From assembly GCA_030686995.1 (NCBI GenBank), contig CM060696.1, forward strand, positions 113,909,949-113,973,948: a DNA stretch of 64,000 nucleotides. Direction: 5' to 3'. Position 1 is the first letter of the stretch; the number at the start of each line of letters is the position of its first letter. The notes under the pieces are model-generated. The model did not search any database. It saw only the letters and a program-made list of their open reading frames with translations, and was not told the origin of the DNA. This document shows, in pieces, positions 32,628-43,080 of this stretch. The DNA is from Artemisia argyi. Taxonomy: Eukaryota; Streptophyta; Magnoliopsida; Asterales; Asteraceae. The position numbers and the translations under genes are program-made.

Positions 32628-35600
32628 TCAACGTCTTCCACGACTCCCACCACCTGATCTTCCTGAGCCACCTGTCCTCACACCAGGATTGCGAGCAAAT
32701 TGCATCCTTAAGATGCCCGAGTCTCGGTCATGCTCGTCAAACTTATAACCTGCAAAATCGAGTTCGACTGTTTTACACTACGCAACTAACCGGACTTTCT
32801 AATCTTGGGGATTAGCATCAGGTCATAGATGGAAACCGAACGTGAAGCTCTCTTACTGTTAATACTCGAGTTGATAAACAACGGATTATATATTAGTATA
32901 TAAACGTATCGAAATCTTATATGCTCGCTCAAAGGACAAACTCGATACTTAAACCATTTACCGGCTTGCCCAGTTAAATTGTTTTCAGCATACCAAAAGG
33001 CAATGCGCGTTGAAACACCTATAGAGTGTTTTCAAAATCCGGCTTATGGATATCTGATACGTTTACTTTTATTATAATTAATAAGTTAATAATACTTCAT
33101 ATGTGGCTCTACTAACTGAAAGCAATGTCGTAGATTGGGGACTCTGCTGGGAGTGAAGAAACTGGCAATTGAAACTTATATACTTCAAAATTTCAAAGAT
33201 TTTAAAGGGGGCATTTGGTTCGCAACATGTTTCTGGAAGGAATGGAATACGTCAGAGAAACTGGAATATTAAGAGCTTGGATCTGTCATGAGTTTGGCTA
33301 ACAGGGAATGAAATGGAATTCAATTCCATTCTTTTGTAGTTTTTGTTTTGTTTATAACTATTGTTTTGGAGTTGGAATGTAAATATGGCTTAGCCGAAGC
33401 AGCAAACTAGACCTTGCAGCATCAATGATTAAAAGTAGATCAAATATAGTAGAGAAGACAAAATGGGAGCAAAACGATTTTAGAAAACGGTAGTTCTGTC
33501 AACAATAAAATTCAAATGCAATTGTGAAAGATCCCTGGGGATTAAAGAATTGTCTAAAAACCTCCATTTGAAGAAATCTACAAATTCCATTGGAAATGAA
33601 TTCCATCCTTTTTACGACCAGGACTGGGAATGAAATTTTGCACTTTCGCTGGAATGTACGAACCAAACATGCCCCATCGGCTTCACAAATATGGCGGGTA
33701 GAGGGAGAGAATAAACAACGTTCGCCTCATCCTTGACATCATTCCTTTCAAGTTTCAACTAGAAGAAATAGTGTGTAGAGTACAATACCGGGAAACCCTC
33801 TTATAGAGAGTATTTTTTCAGTTATTTAATGGAACTTAACAGCTACAGTGCCTTTCGATACAACCACCAAGCCACCATTTAAAGTTAGAAATTAACATAT
33901 CGCCTTTGAGAAGAACGATAATGAATAATTCATATAGCCACTTGTAACTGGTTGATGACAAGGGTTGAGTCAAATCAAGTTCAGATACAGCAGAGGAGTA
34001 TCCTTTCCAAAAATAAGAGCAAACCAATTTGTACAAACAACAAGAACATAAAATTGCAGGTAAGAAGAACACGAATGTACCGTGTAGTGCATCTTTAGCA
34101 GTAGCTGCCTCGGCTGGACTCTCAAAATCAACGAAACAGAGTACCAGCGGATCCCCCTTGGACTGTAAAAGCCAAAACACTATATCTTAATATACATGTA
34201 AATAAACAGAAATAGTTGGATTAGAATCTAGTAATATGCCCAAACTGCCCTTGCGATAATCCCCAAAATCAAACTAAAAAGTTTTACATTCCATCATATA
34301 TTTATCATAATTTTGTGTAGAGGCAAATAGATCATTTCACTCCACAAATTTCCAGAAAGGTATAACGTTTAAAGTACATGAGGGGTATAATAAGTATAAT
34401 AAAAAGTTAGTAAGTGCATGCTGCAAACAGGTTTACTCTTACATGTCTGGATTCCTTGGTCACAAGTCGGACTTCCTTGTAGCCCACAAAAGGACGAAAT
34501 ATATCTGTCAAACTCGGGTGAAGGAACTAAACAGATTGAAAAATTAATATGCTTCCTAATCTATAACGAATCTCAAATTCACGATCAGCTAGTCTTTGAG
34601 AAAACAAATAATTGATAACATTGAAAGTGCAAAGTATTAGTTTTAAGAACAATGACAGAAGGAAAAGGATACGAGCCACTTCTCTGCGCGAACAATTAGA
34701 AGGCAAACCCTCAACAAAGAGTGTATTGCTGGCATCTGGAGGCAAAGCAATTTCAGGCCTCCTGCCTACTAGCCCTGTATCCCGAGCTTTTGCAGCAGCT
34801 GCTGCTGCTACTGCAAGATCCACACCCGCCAGGCCCATACCCATCAGGCGAGGATCTTCTTGAAGACGGCCACCAAGTCCCGTATTTATGGGTCTAGCAG
34901 ACTCAATGCCACCAAATGGCGGAAGTTGCTGGTATAATAGAGTAGCATGTAAGAACTACAGATATATAAAATGATGTCGCCATTTTGACCCATTTACTTA
35001 TTAATTGGGCAATTCAGGTTATGTTATATATCCTAATTGGTCAAACGAATAGAGTCAGACAAGTTAGCTTAAAAAAAGTGAGAGCAAAGTGTTGAACAGG
35101 ACAAAAGTCACTCAAAGCCTATCTTTTATTCACAAAACTTCCTCCACATTTTCTATAAAAAAAAGTTTATTTAAAATATTGTGATCACTTTGACACACAA
35201 ATTATTTTCTTAAGACATGCATTTGCTTGAACAAGAAGAGTTTCGGATGAACCCAACCCAACCCTTTTCAACAATCCCCATAAATACCAGTTCTGACCTG
35301 ACCCCGTTTTTACCAAGTACCCAACCCGTTTGACCCACCTGTTCTGGCCCCTCTATGGCTCTAAATATAAATATTATAGTTGCACAATCAGCACTGTATA
35401 TAGACATACCGCTACACGCAAGTAACGATCATAAGATGCCCCAATGGTATCAGAGTCTTTAACCACCAGGTGGGTGTGGGTTCCTCTCTCATCATCTCGA
35501 GCAAAATAGCCAGGCATGTCACCACCACCAGAAACATCTACGATGTGAACCAAATCAGCATAATAAAGACATGACATAAACACACAACTTTGTTTCCATT

Positions 35601-37577
35601 ACTTCGTATTCGTTACTGTAACAATGTAACCTTCTTCAGTCATACTATAGATTTAGGCCTTTCCTACTCTTTGTGCATATAACTTCTATATGTTAAACGT
35701 AGGAGCGATGTTAATATGTTTCTTCGTGATCAATTTATTACCCTAAGCTGAGCTCAAAAGACAATCCTGTCAAGTTGATCGTTTTGACAATCATTGACCC
35801 AAAACCTTTAATAGGTTGTTTAAAATACGACATAAAGAACTTTTTCTTGAAATCTGATCTGGTTGCTTAAAGTTACCTTCAATCTACATCGCTTTTATGA
35901 AAGCTTTCCAGGACGTATTACCAGCATCTAGTTACTCTTGATTAACCTAGTTTATTACTCACCCTCCTCCCAAATCAAGCGGGCTATTAGAATGAATTTG
36001 ATTCTAAGCTTCCGAAATACTTAAAAGCATGACTCATCAATAACGTACGTGTTTTTCAGTGACTATTCTTTAGCCCTAGAAACAAAATGCAGTCTTTTAT
36101 GTATGTGTGTAACCAATACAAAAAATGATGATTCTAAATATTTTAATCACATTTACCAACAGAAATTCACAAGCAGAGATACCGAAACAATTTAAATACA
36201 CTCAACAAGAAAGTAAATACGTGTTACTCTTTCTACAGAACCTAAAAAGATCTGAAATATATCATTGCTACTTATCCTCTACTAACAGCAAAGTAGATGA
36301 AAACCAATCAAATATGTAACGTTTAATTGCAGAGAAGAAGAAAAACATTGGACTTTATAATCATCAGCTAGCAACGAAACAAGATGTCCAGATTAAAGAC
36401 CTCATGGCTTCTGTAAAGCAACGTGTTTCAAAATCAACATCTGATTATGCAAAAAGGATAGCGAGAGATTTGTTACTTCCTAGGTCAAAACAGCTAGTTG
36501 AGCCCCTTCGGTTTTATTATTTATGCAGATCCTTAAGTATAACAAATTTAACAAACAAATTTTTTTTATTTTTTATTTTTTTAACAGCATAATATATTAA
36601 AAAACTAGCAATAAGGTAGAAGATAGAAACACCAAAACACCAACAAAGAACACCTACAAAGACTACCCATCAACAAGAGACGTAGAACCTCGAGAAACAA
36701 CCAAAAACAGCTCCTACAATAAGCCGACACCAATAAAAAGAAAAGGCTAAAGCTAAACTGACACCCGACAAACCCAAAGACACCTAAAAACCCGATAAAA
36801 GAACAACTCCATGATCATCCCCTATCATCGAAGCATCAACGCTCCACGATCACAAAAAATTACAATGCCAAACGACGGAGCTCTTTGTAAGCTTGGGACT
36901 ATCTTAATCTAGGAGAAACGCCTTTTAATTCCTTTATCTTCGAAGCATCAAAAACAAAATCTGGCATATGCAGCCCTAATCAACATACTACACTTAGAAC
37001 CACATTACAAAATCCCGAATTAGTTCAATCACTGAGATCATGTCAACTACTTTCCCCTTAAGTGGCGCAGTTTCAGAATTTACTAAATTTTCAAACTTTG
37101 CAAAAAAGGATAGCCAGAGATTAGTACTGCCTAGGCGGAGCAAAACGGCTAGTTAAACCCTATTTTTTTTTTATCCCTAACCAACATACTACACACGGAG
37201 CACCAAATTACAGATCCCTAACTTATTAAATTTTCGAGTGACGGAACAGACATCCAATCCAATCATAAATATTAAAAGCCAAGTATAGCTTATTTATAAC
37301 AGAATCATGTCAATTGCATACCTAGGGTTTTCCAATATCTTCACAATTTAATTAGTCATAATTGGGACAAATAATAAGAAAACCCTAAAATCAGAATTTA
37401 TATAAAAAAAAATTAAAATAGAAAATAAACGGAAATTATACCGTAATCGGAACGCTGTCGTTTTCCCATAACTGAATGCTGCTGCTGCTGCTGTTGCTGT
37501 TGTTGTTGCTGGAGTTGTTGTTGTTGTTGTTGTTGTCTAGCTTCACCGGCACCGTATTTCCAGTATGAATCACCCAT
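32628..37577 (-). CDS. NSR: Nuclear speckle RNA-binding protein (NSR-like), six coding exons, 261 aa
   Basis: Coding exons on the minus strand: 37577-37442, 35537-35410, 34928-34673, 34504-34443, 34162-34081 and 32749-32628. All five introns have GT...AG ends, phases agree, and the total is 786 nt with no stop before TGA at 32630. The N-terminus MGDSYWKYG is followed by a Gln run (residues 15-33, one Leu) and a basic KRQRSDY. One RRM domain covers about residues 156-245: RNP2 LFVEGL at 158-163 and RNP1 LVLCFVDF at 200-207, with SNCSRREV between. The C-terminus is Gly/Arg-rich (GGSGRSGGGSRGRR). The closest known proteins are Arabidopsis NSRa/NSRb, nuclear-speckle factors that modify alternative splicing and bind a long non-coding RNA. 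Intron 1 (1.9 kb) and intron 5 (1.3 kb) hold repeat insertions. Confidence 0.92.
33207..33675. mobile_element. MITE-like element in intron 5 of the NSR-like gene
   Basis: The left end GGGGCATTTGGTTCG pairs with GGGGCATGTTTGGTTCG reading inward from the right. Internal GAATGGAAT/ATTCCATTC motifs are inverted. No target duplication is visible, so the superfamily stays open. Confidence 0.6.
36440..37240. repeat. Tandem duplication inside intron 1, split by the LINE fragment
   Basis: Block X (GCAAAAAGGATAGCGAGAGA...) at about 36445-36530 returns diverged at 37096-37165. Block Y (CCCTAATCAACATACTACAC...) at about 36970-37035 returns at 37170-37240. The order X-LINE-Y-X-Y suggests an X-Y duplication, after which the LINE piece landed in the first copy. 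Confidence 0.6.
36558..36960 (-). mobile_element. 5'-truncated LINE 3' end in intron 1 of the NSR-like gene
   Basis: On the minus strand the sequence ends AATATATTATGCTGTTAAAA with an A-rich tail (36558-36592), like the 3' UTR of plant LINEs. The inner part is T/G-rich 3'-UTR-like text without a coding domain. No clear target duplication was found. Confidence 0.5.
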
Positions 37578-38875
37578 GACCTTTATTTTTTAGAAATTAT
37601 GACTGAATAGTTTATATGATAATAGTAATAAGTGAAGTGAATCAAGAAGGAGGTTTTGTTTTTGACCTTAGTTCGTTTTAGTTAAATCGCTTCTCTTTTT
37701 TAATTTGGGATAATGCGTGTTTGTTTTAAGTTGCGTACTTGTATGAATTAGGGTGTAGGGTGCGTGTGGATTGAGGGGTTTGGGAATAGGATTGAATTAT
37801 GGTGTTTGGTTGGTTGATATGGGTTTTAAATATTACTATATATACTAAAACCCAAAATGTTGGGGTCTCGAAAAGCGTGACCCAAGGGCCGGGTGTCCAG
37901 TTTTGATTGGGTAATTTGGTGATTAAATCTGTAATACACCCTCTGATTGGGTGTCAACCATTGAAAAAAGAGCCCATGTACAGTTCATCACAAAACCCAC
38001 CATCTTATTGGTTGTTATGGTGTTTAGGGATGTAATCACATGTTAATGACCCTCGAATTTAGTACTAAGCTAGAATGATACATCCAGAAAATTCTTGAAT
38101 CATCGATTGATACTAACAAAACCCATGTAACCTCTGTTAAACCCTCTTCCCAAAGAAACACTCACCAGAGAGAAAAACGAATCGGAACAGAATCAATCAT
38201 GGTGGGTAAAGAAACAAGGCATCAAATCATGCAGTATTTATTCATTGATCAATCCGAAGAAAAAAGAAGAAGATGGTGAGGAAAAAGAAGTTGAATAGGA
38301 ACATGAATCTAACCCTAAACCTGATTATGCTTTCAGTTGGAATGTGTGAAAACCGAACCATGACAACACAAATCGAAACTCCCGTCAATCAATTTAAAAA
38401 AATCAGAGGTCATCATATTTTTGGTTGGTTTGTAATCGTGTTTAAGATTTTAGATAATTTAGTGTTGTAAGATAGTAACTTATTGGAACTTAATCGTGTT
38501 TTTGATTTCAGGATATGGTAGGCGAGAAGGGAGAAAATAAATAGGAAGACGCACTTCTCAGTGGCTATAAAATGGCAGCGTACTACTCACGTGGTGGAAA
38601 ATAGAAGATGAAAAACAGGTGATTTCTAAATATCATTTATCGATTATATGTAGGCTTAAGCCCAAGTATGATATAGTCTTTTTCTTTGTAATTAGTTCAT
38701 TGTAAAACCGATTATGTGGTTGTTCCGAACACAAATGGCATTCTCGACATTAGATTTGCATAGCCAAAACCGTGATCTATTCGATACTCTTTTAATTTTC
38801 TTCATAGTTTACGAAAATAGATTGTTTGCAATCCGCAAGCTGGCATATTTGCACAAGGCTCATGAGTAATTGGAG
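37578..38875. other. Promoter side of the NSR-like gene, then unrecognised sequence
   Basis: The promoter and 5' UTR of the minus-strand gene should lie just above 37577. From about 37840 (CTATATATACTAAAACCC) the text resembles the start of many plant Helitrons, but the required TC end is not clear. A splice-acceptor-like TTTCAG lies near 38510. No gene is identified. Confidence 0.4.
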
Positions 38876-39157
38876 CATCTAGCTATGTTGATAGAGATTA
38901 TGCGAATGCAATTATTCAGTATCAACTAGAAGCTGAAACATGTGCTGAACTAGATCCAAATACCATGTATCTTTCTGATTTTGGAGCTCAAGTTCTTTGT
39001 ATTTATTATAGCTTGATTACTACCAAACCTTTGTCATAGCTACCTTTTGCATATATAAGACGTCTTCATTTTATGGCGTTATTCTTTGTAGCATTTGGAT
39101 GGTACAACGGATATAACTAGGATTGTCCGTTTCGAAAAGGCTATTGAGCATGAAAAA
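38876..39157 (+). pseudogene. APP1: Fragment of an Xaa-Pro aminopeptidase P1 gene (two exons)
   Basis: The first exon piece reads ANAIIQYQLEAETCAELDPN then TMYLSDFGAQ and stops at a GT (38992). After a 100-bp intron ending in AG (39090-39091) comes HLDGTTDITRIVRFEKAIEH. This matches the metal-binding core of plant cytosolic aminopeptidase P1 (SDSGAQY...DGTTDITRTVHFG), where the Asp of DGTTD is a metal ligand. The rest of the gene is absent and a Ser has become Phe in SDFGAQ. It cannot give an active enzyme. Recognition is from memory of the family. Confidence 0.7.
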
Positions 39158-39383
39158 ATATATTATACCGCGATATGTTGGCATTACTTTCTAACTTTGA
39201 GTACTTCGAGTACTTTTAGGTGTAGTTGCCTCAAAATTTAGACATAAGTATGATGTATAAAGGGGTTTTAACATCCATGGATTTGAGTTTCACTAAAATG
39301 AAAGTAAGTGTATTGAAATCAAATGTAAAAAGTTGTCTATATCCTCGAGTGAAAAAACTTGATTTGATTTTTGTTATGTGCAG

Positions 39384-39518
39384 AGGAAGAATACATTGTT
39401 GAAATATTAAAAGGGGAGTCGGAAGTCCTCATTTTTTGTCGATAAGCGAATTGGAGAGCAGAATAAGGAGCTTGGGGAGTTTGATAAGAAGATTATGAGG
39501 TCACAACGACAAATGCAG
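39384..39518 (+). pseudogene. NOP14: Single-exon fragment of a NOP14-type nucleolar protein gene
   Basis: Between an AG (39382-39383) and a GT (39519-39520) a 135-bp exon reads RKNTLLKY, a TAA stop, then SSFFVDKRIGEQNKELGEFD followed by KKIMRSQRQMQ. The DKRIGEQ..LGEFDK.I.RSQR pattern is typical of NOP14, a factor in 40S ribosomal subunit assembly. The flanking exons are not present, and the stop shows it is dead. Confidence 0.65.
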
Positions 39519-40363
39519 GTTAGTTTTTGTGTTTTGTTTGGTTGGTTATATAGGTTTTTGATGAAAATATTGCATTCTAAAAGAAATAATAAAAATCATG
39601 TTAGAATTCTAGGAAATTACTATGCTTTATCATGTATGAACTTTGCGGCCATGTAGATTGTAAAAAAATAACTTGACGTTTTTGCATTTCTTAGGAATTG
39701 TGACTTTTTACTTCCATAAAATGTTTTGTTAATTGTTAGAATGTTTTCTTAGGAATTGTGACTTTTAAAACATTTTATACTAATAATCGGAAGCACAGGA
39801 CATCTAAGGTATTTATACACCATATTCCTAAATAATAGTTCTCTATCTATATTTATGAAAATGGATCATGTTTGTGGATTTGAAAGGCTGTTCTGCATAC
39901 CAGTGGAGGAACCATCTGATGCATTTAGCTTACCTTGCAGGTGTGGGGAAAGGTTGACTCCTTTTTACTTTTTTTGAAGGTTCTTTCACTATTAGTCTTA
40001 TCAATGGTTCCGAACTATCAGTGGCTTAATCAACGGTTACGAACTATTACAACTGGTAATTTCTTTTTTTGTGACTTTCAGATAACCATTTAACAATTCA
40101 TTGTTATCATCATGATAAATGCAAGTTGTCGTCTTTCAATAGGGAACATACTCACATGTATTGGAAATAAATGAATGGTTGTTTTACAAGCTACTCATTG
40201 ACAAGTTACAATTTGCATGCTGCTTTAGACAAAGGTGTTATTGTTCATAAATGACAACCTGCAAATTTATCTTAGAAATGGATCAAATGTTTAGATTCAA
40301 AAAAATTACAGCACCAACAAAGGTGTTATTGTTCATAAACATAAGATTTACATATGTAATCCC

Positions 40364-40597
40364 AAGCACCCTCTGTGGCATTTTGCTGTTGGGATGGCGC
40401 ATTACATGGTTTTCTTAGTGACTTTGCATCAAAAGCTTCCTATAAATGAAACGTTGCCTAAGGAGCTACACCCTGTTTTCTTTCATTTTGTTGTTGCTAC
40501 AAGTTTTGCCTCGGTAGCGTAGGCTAATATTAATGGTTCGTTCGGTTATGGCTCGAGAATTGCTTACTTTCTCCCCATGTTCCTCTACTTCTCACTG
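40364..40597 (+). pseudogene. Fragment of a SLAC1-homologue anion channel gene
   Basis: The frame reads HPLWHFAVGMAHYMVFLVTL, NETLPKELHPVFFHFVVATS, then TAG at 40520-40522 in place of an expected Trp, and GSFGYGSRIAYFLPMFLYFS. It ends at a GT (40598-40599). This matches two or three membrane helices of plant SLAH2/SLAH3 S-type anion channels. All other parts of the channel are missing. Confidence 0.7.
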
Positions 40598-41262
40598 GTA
40601 TGTTACAAATTTCTACATCGCGTGAACTCATACATTACTATTATTTTTATTTTTATTTTGTATATCATGAAATTGATTAGGAATAAGAGGATCTGATATT
40701 TATGCACAGCATTTGTATGTAGTTTTTTTTTACAGCTTTTAAATGTTGTTTTCATAAATTTTAAATGCTGTTTTTACAGCAGAATTCGGGCCCTTTGAAC
40801 AGCAGAAATATGCCAGAAACTTGCCTGTTTGGACAGCAGTAATATGGAGCTTTTGTTGCTGTTTTTTTATAGCTTTTAAATGCTGTTTTTACAGCATAAA
40901 ATGCTACAGAAATATGGATTTCTGGACAACAAATATATGGTTGTTACAATACTTTTACAGTATTCTACTTATCTTGATTGAAGGACTTTTTTTTAATCAA
41001 GTCATGTGACATATTGGTTTGTGTCTAGATTGAAGCTAAGATCTTTTAATCATTTGAACGAGGTGTCTTGCTAAGCTTATTTGAGATGCTTATCTACTTA
41101 TTAGTTATTACCATAATGAGTCAATTGGCATTATGTTGGATGTAGCTTTGTACCATTTTATTGTTGTAATGAGAATGTCGCAACAAACTAATCTCAATAA
41201 TCTCATAAACATAAACATGACCGCCCCCCAGCAACGCGCGGGCTAATTTGCTCGTTGGAATG

Positions 41263-41523
41263 ATAACTCAAAATAAAGGTATTCTTATACCCACCATACA
41301 TGGTGGGTTTAAAATTAATTCCCAATCTATCCATATTTTACAACTAAAAACTCAAACCCAACAAATAAACCAAACAATAAATATTAAATATTATATCTAA
41401 ACTCATACATATTCTCATTCCATTTTATAATCAAACTCATACCCAAACTCATTCCTAATAATATATCAAACGGCACCTTAGTACTTCAAGTTTACAAACA
41501 CGTGATGGTACCCTTAAATTTTA
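41263..41523. other. Repeat-like AT-rich sequence
   Basis: It holds MITE-like pieces (ATATCAAACGGCACCTTA near 41463-41480) without a matching left end. No gene is seen. Confidence 0.35.
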
Positions 41524-42080
41524 GGGTGAGTTTGGTATGGGTTTTTGTTTAATTTGACATTAAATAAGGGTGTGTTTGGTTTGAACCTATGGGAATAAAG
41601 GAATGATTATGGGAATATGTTGTTTGTTTGATGGTAATCGGTATAGTGAAATTCATATATTGGGTATATATCAAAGGTGGCAAAGGACTTAGGTATGAAT
41701 CTATCATTCTTGAGGGATCAACCACTACTATCAAACTTATACCAATTGTGATTCCTATCATCAAACCAAACGGCCTCAAATGTTTGGTTGAATTTATTTA
41801 TTGTTGGATTCACTGTTCAGAATTACAGTAGTGCAAAGATCGAATCCTTTGTAGTAGATCGGATATGTAGATTATTTGATGTAAGTTGTTGGCCCTATCT
41901 TTTTCTTGTGTCTCTCTCACCTACTCTTTCCTCTTTTTCAGTATAAAATATTTTAAATATTAGTTTTTAATATAATTTTATTATTAAAATTATTATATAT
42001 TTTCTCTCTTCTATTCTTTAATCTAAACAAAATCTAAATCCAAATTCAATTATAAACCCACCTATAAACCAAACATGCCC
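41524..42080. mobile_element. Tourist-like MITE with a second MITE nested in it
   Basis: The outer element is flanked by TTA on both sides (41521-41523 and 42081-42083), with ends GGGTGAGTTTGGTAT and, inward from the right, GGGCATGTTTGGTTT. The inner element (41568-41777) has ends GGGTGTGTTTGGTTTGA and GAGGCCGTTTGGTTTGA, with TAA on the left and AAA on the right. Neither codes for a protein. Confidence 0.7.
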
Positions 42081-42445
42081 TTAATATTTCAAAATAATTG
42101 ACTGAACAAAAAACATAATTATTACAGATTTTTTATTCTTATTTCTTTTGGGGTTATGTTATACGTGCCCTTCGTGACCCACCTTAATCTTTACTACATA
42201 TAATGGAAAAATGGTCAAAGTTGAATATTGACTTTGTTGAAAGTTGAAATTGTTGAAAATATGTATTTATAGCAACCTTGTTAATTGAATATAAACTATC
42301 TATAAAGGAAACATGATCAAATATTAATAGTGGAAAAACTTAAAAGTCTTCAAAAGTCAAGTCGTGGTATTCTCAATTTGTATATGGTAAGTCTGACTTC
42401 CTACACGCCTCTTAACTAACACCAAAAATTCCAGGCATGATGCTG

Positions 42446-42450
42446 CTTAG
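42446..42450. repeat. Target duplication, left copy, of the Gypsy-type solo LTR
   Basis: CTTAG, repeated at 61799-61803. Confidence 0.85.
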
Positions 42451-42711
42451 TGTAACAATTTACATTTTCAAGTTAACTTCTATTCCCGAAAATTTTATTA
42501 TTCATTTTTACTATTCACTTTTACTATTCATTTTCCCGAAATTTAATTTTTGTTTTATGGCCTCGAGTGATAAATCATTTTCATAGCAAATTAAAAGTTT
42601 GACACTCATCAGATCATTTTCCTGAAAGTTATTAAGGAATTACACGTTTTAGGGTAAAACGTCATTCAAAAATTCTACGCACAACGAAACTCGACCGCGT
42701 TAATTTACCCC

Positions 42712-43069
42712 TGTAGAATACTAACTATGTAGGAAACATGTCTATCTTGTGATTTGTGAGGCGTTGAGAGTGAGGAGGAGGAGAGGAAAGAAAGAAAGAA
42801 AGAAAGGAACCTTTAGAGAAAAATGAAATATTAGATTGAGATTAAGTGAAGGTCCAACCCTCTCCACATGTGGAGAGGGGTACTTACAATATAACGCCCA
42901 CTCCCGGGCTGTGGATCAGGCATACAGTGGGTGAAGACCCGTCCTTCTTCCACGGTGTTACTTAAACTAATACTAATTAACTAATAAACAAACTAACTAC
43001 GAGCTAACTTAATGCTATTACAATAATTAGGTGACCGAGACTTTTACAGGAATATTTGTATTCCTAACA
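42712..43069 (-). repeat. 3' LTR of the young Copia element (358 bp)
   Basis: Element-orientation ends are TGTTAGGAATAC and AGTATTCTACA. Compared with the 5' LTR it has one more GAAA unit and lacks TTTATA near 42881, which removes the TATA box. Confidence 0.95.
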
Positions 43070-43070
43070 A

Positions 43071-43080
43071 TCTCCCCCTA
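43071..43080 (-). promoter_or_regulatory. Polypurine tract of the young Copia element
   Basis: The minus strand reads TAGGGGGAGA directly before the 3' LTR. Similar GAGGGGGAG runs on the minus strand lie near 44910, 45155 and 45353. Confidence 0.75.

Larger units (their letters stand above)
37838..41262 (+). mobile_element. Candidate Helitron (or similar carrier) with captured gene fragments
   Basis: Fragments of three unrelated host genes (38876-39157, 39384-39518, 40364-40597) lie in the same orientation, with exon-intron boundaries kept, within 1.8 kb. This is the pattern of DNA-level capture by Helitrons. A possible 3' end is the GC-rich GACCGCCCCCCAGCAACGCG followed by CGGGCTAATTTGCTCGT near 41220-41262. 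The 5' end near 37838 is weak. Both boundaries and the superfamily are inference. Confidence 0.45.

Noticed and set aside
36404..36592. 62-codon plus-strand frame as an exon
   Set aside because: It lies inside intron 1 of the NSR-like gene on the opposite strand and runs into the A-rich tail of a LINE fragment.
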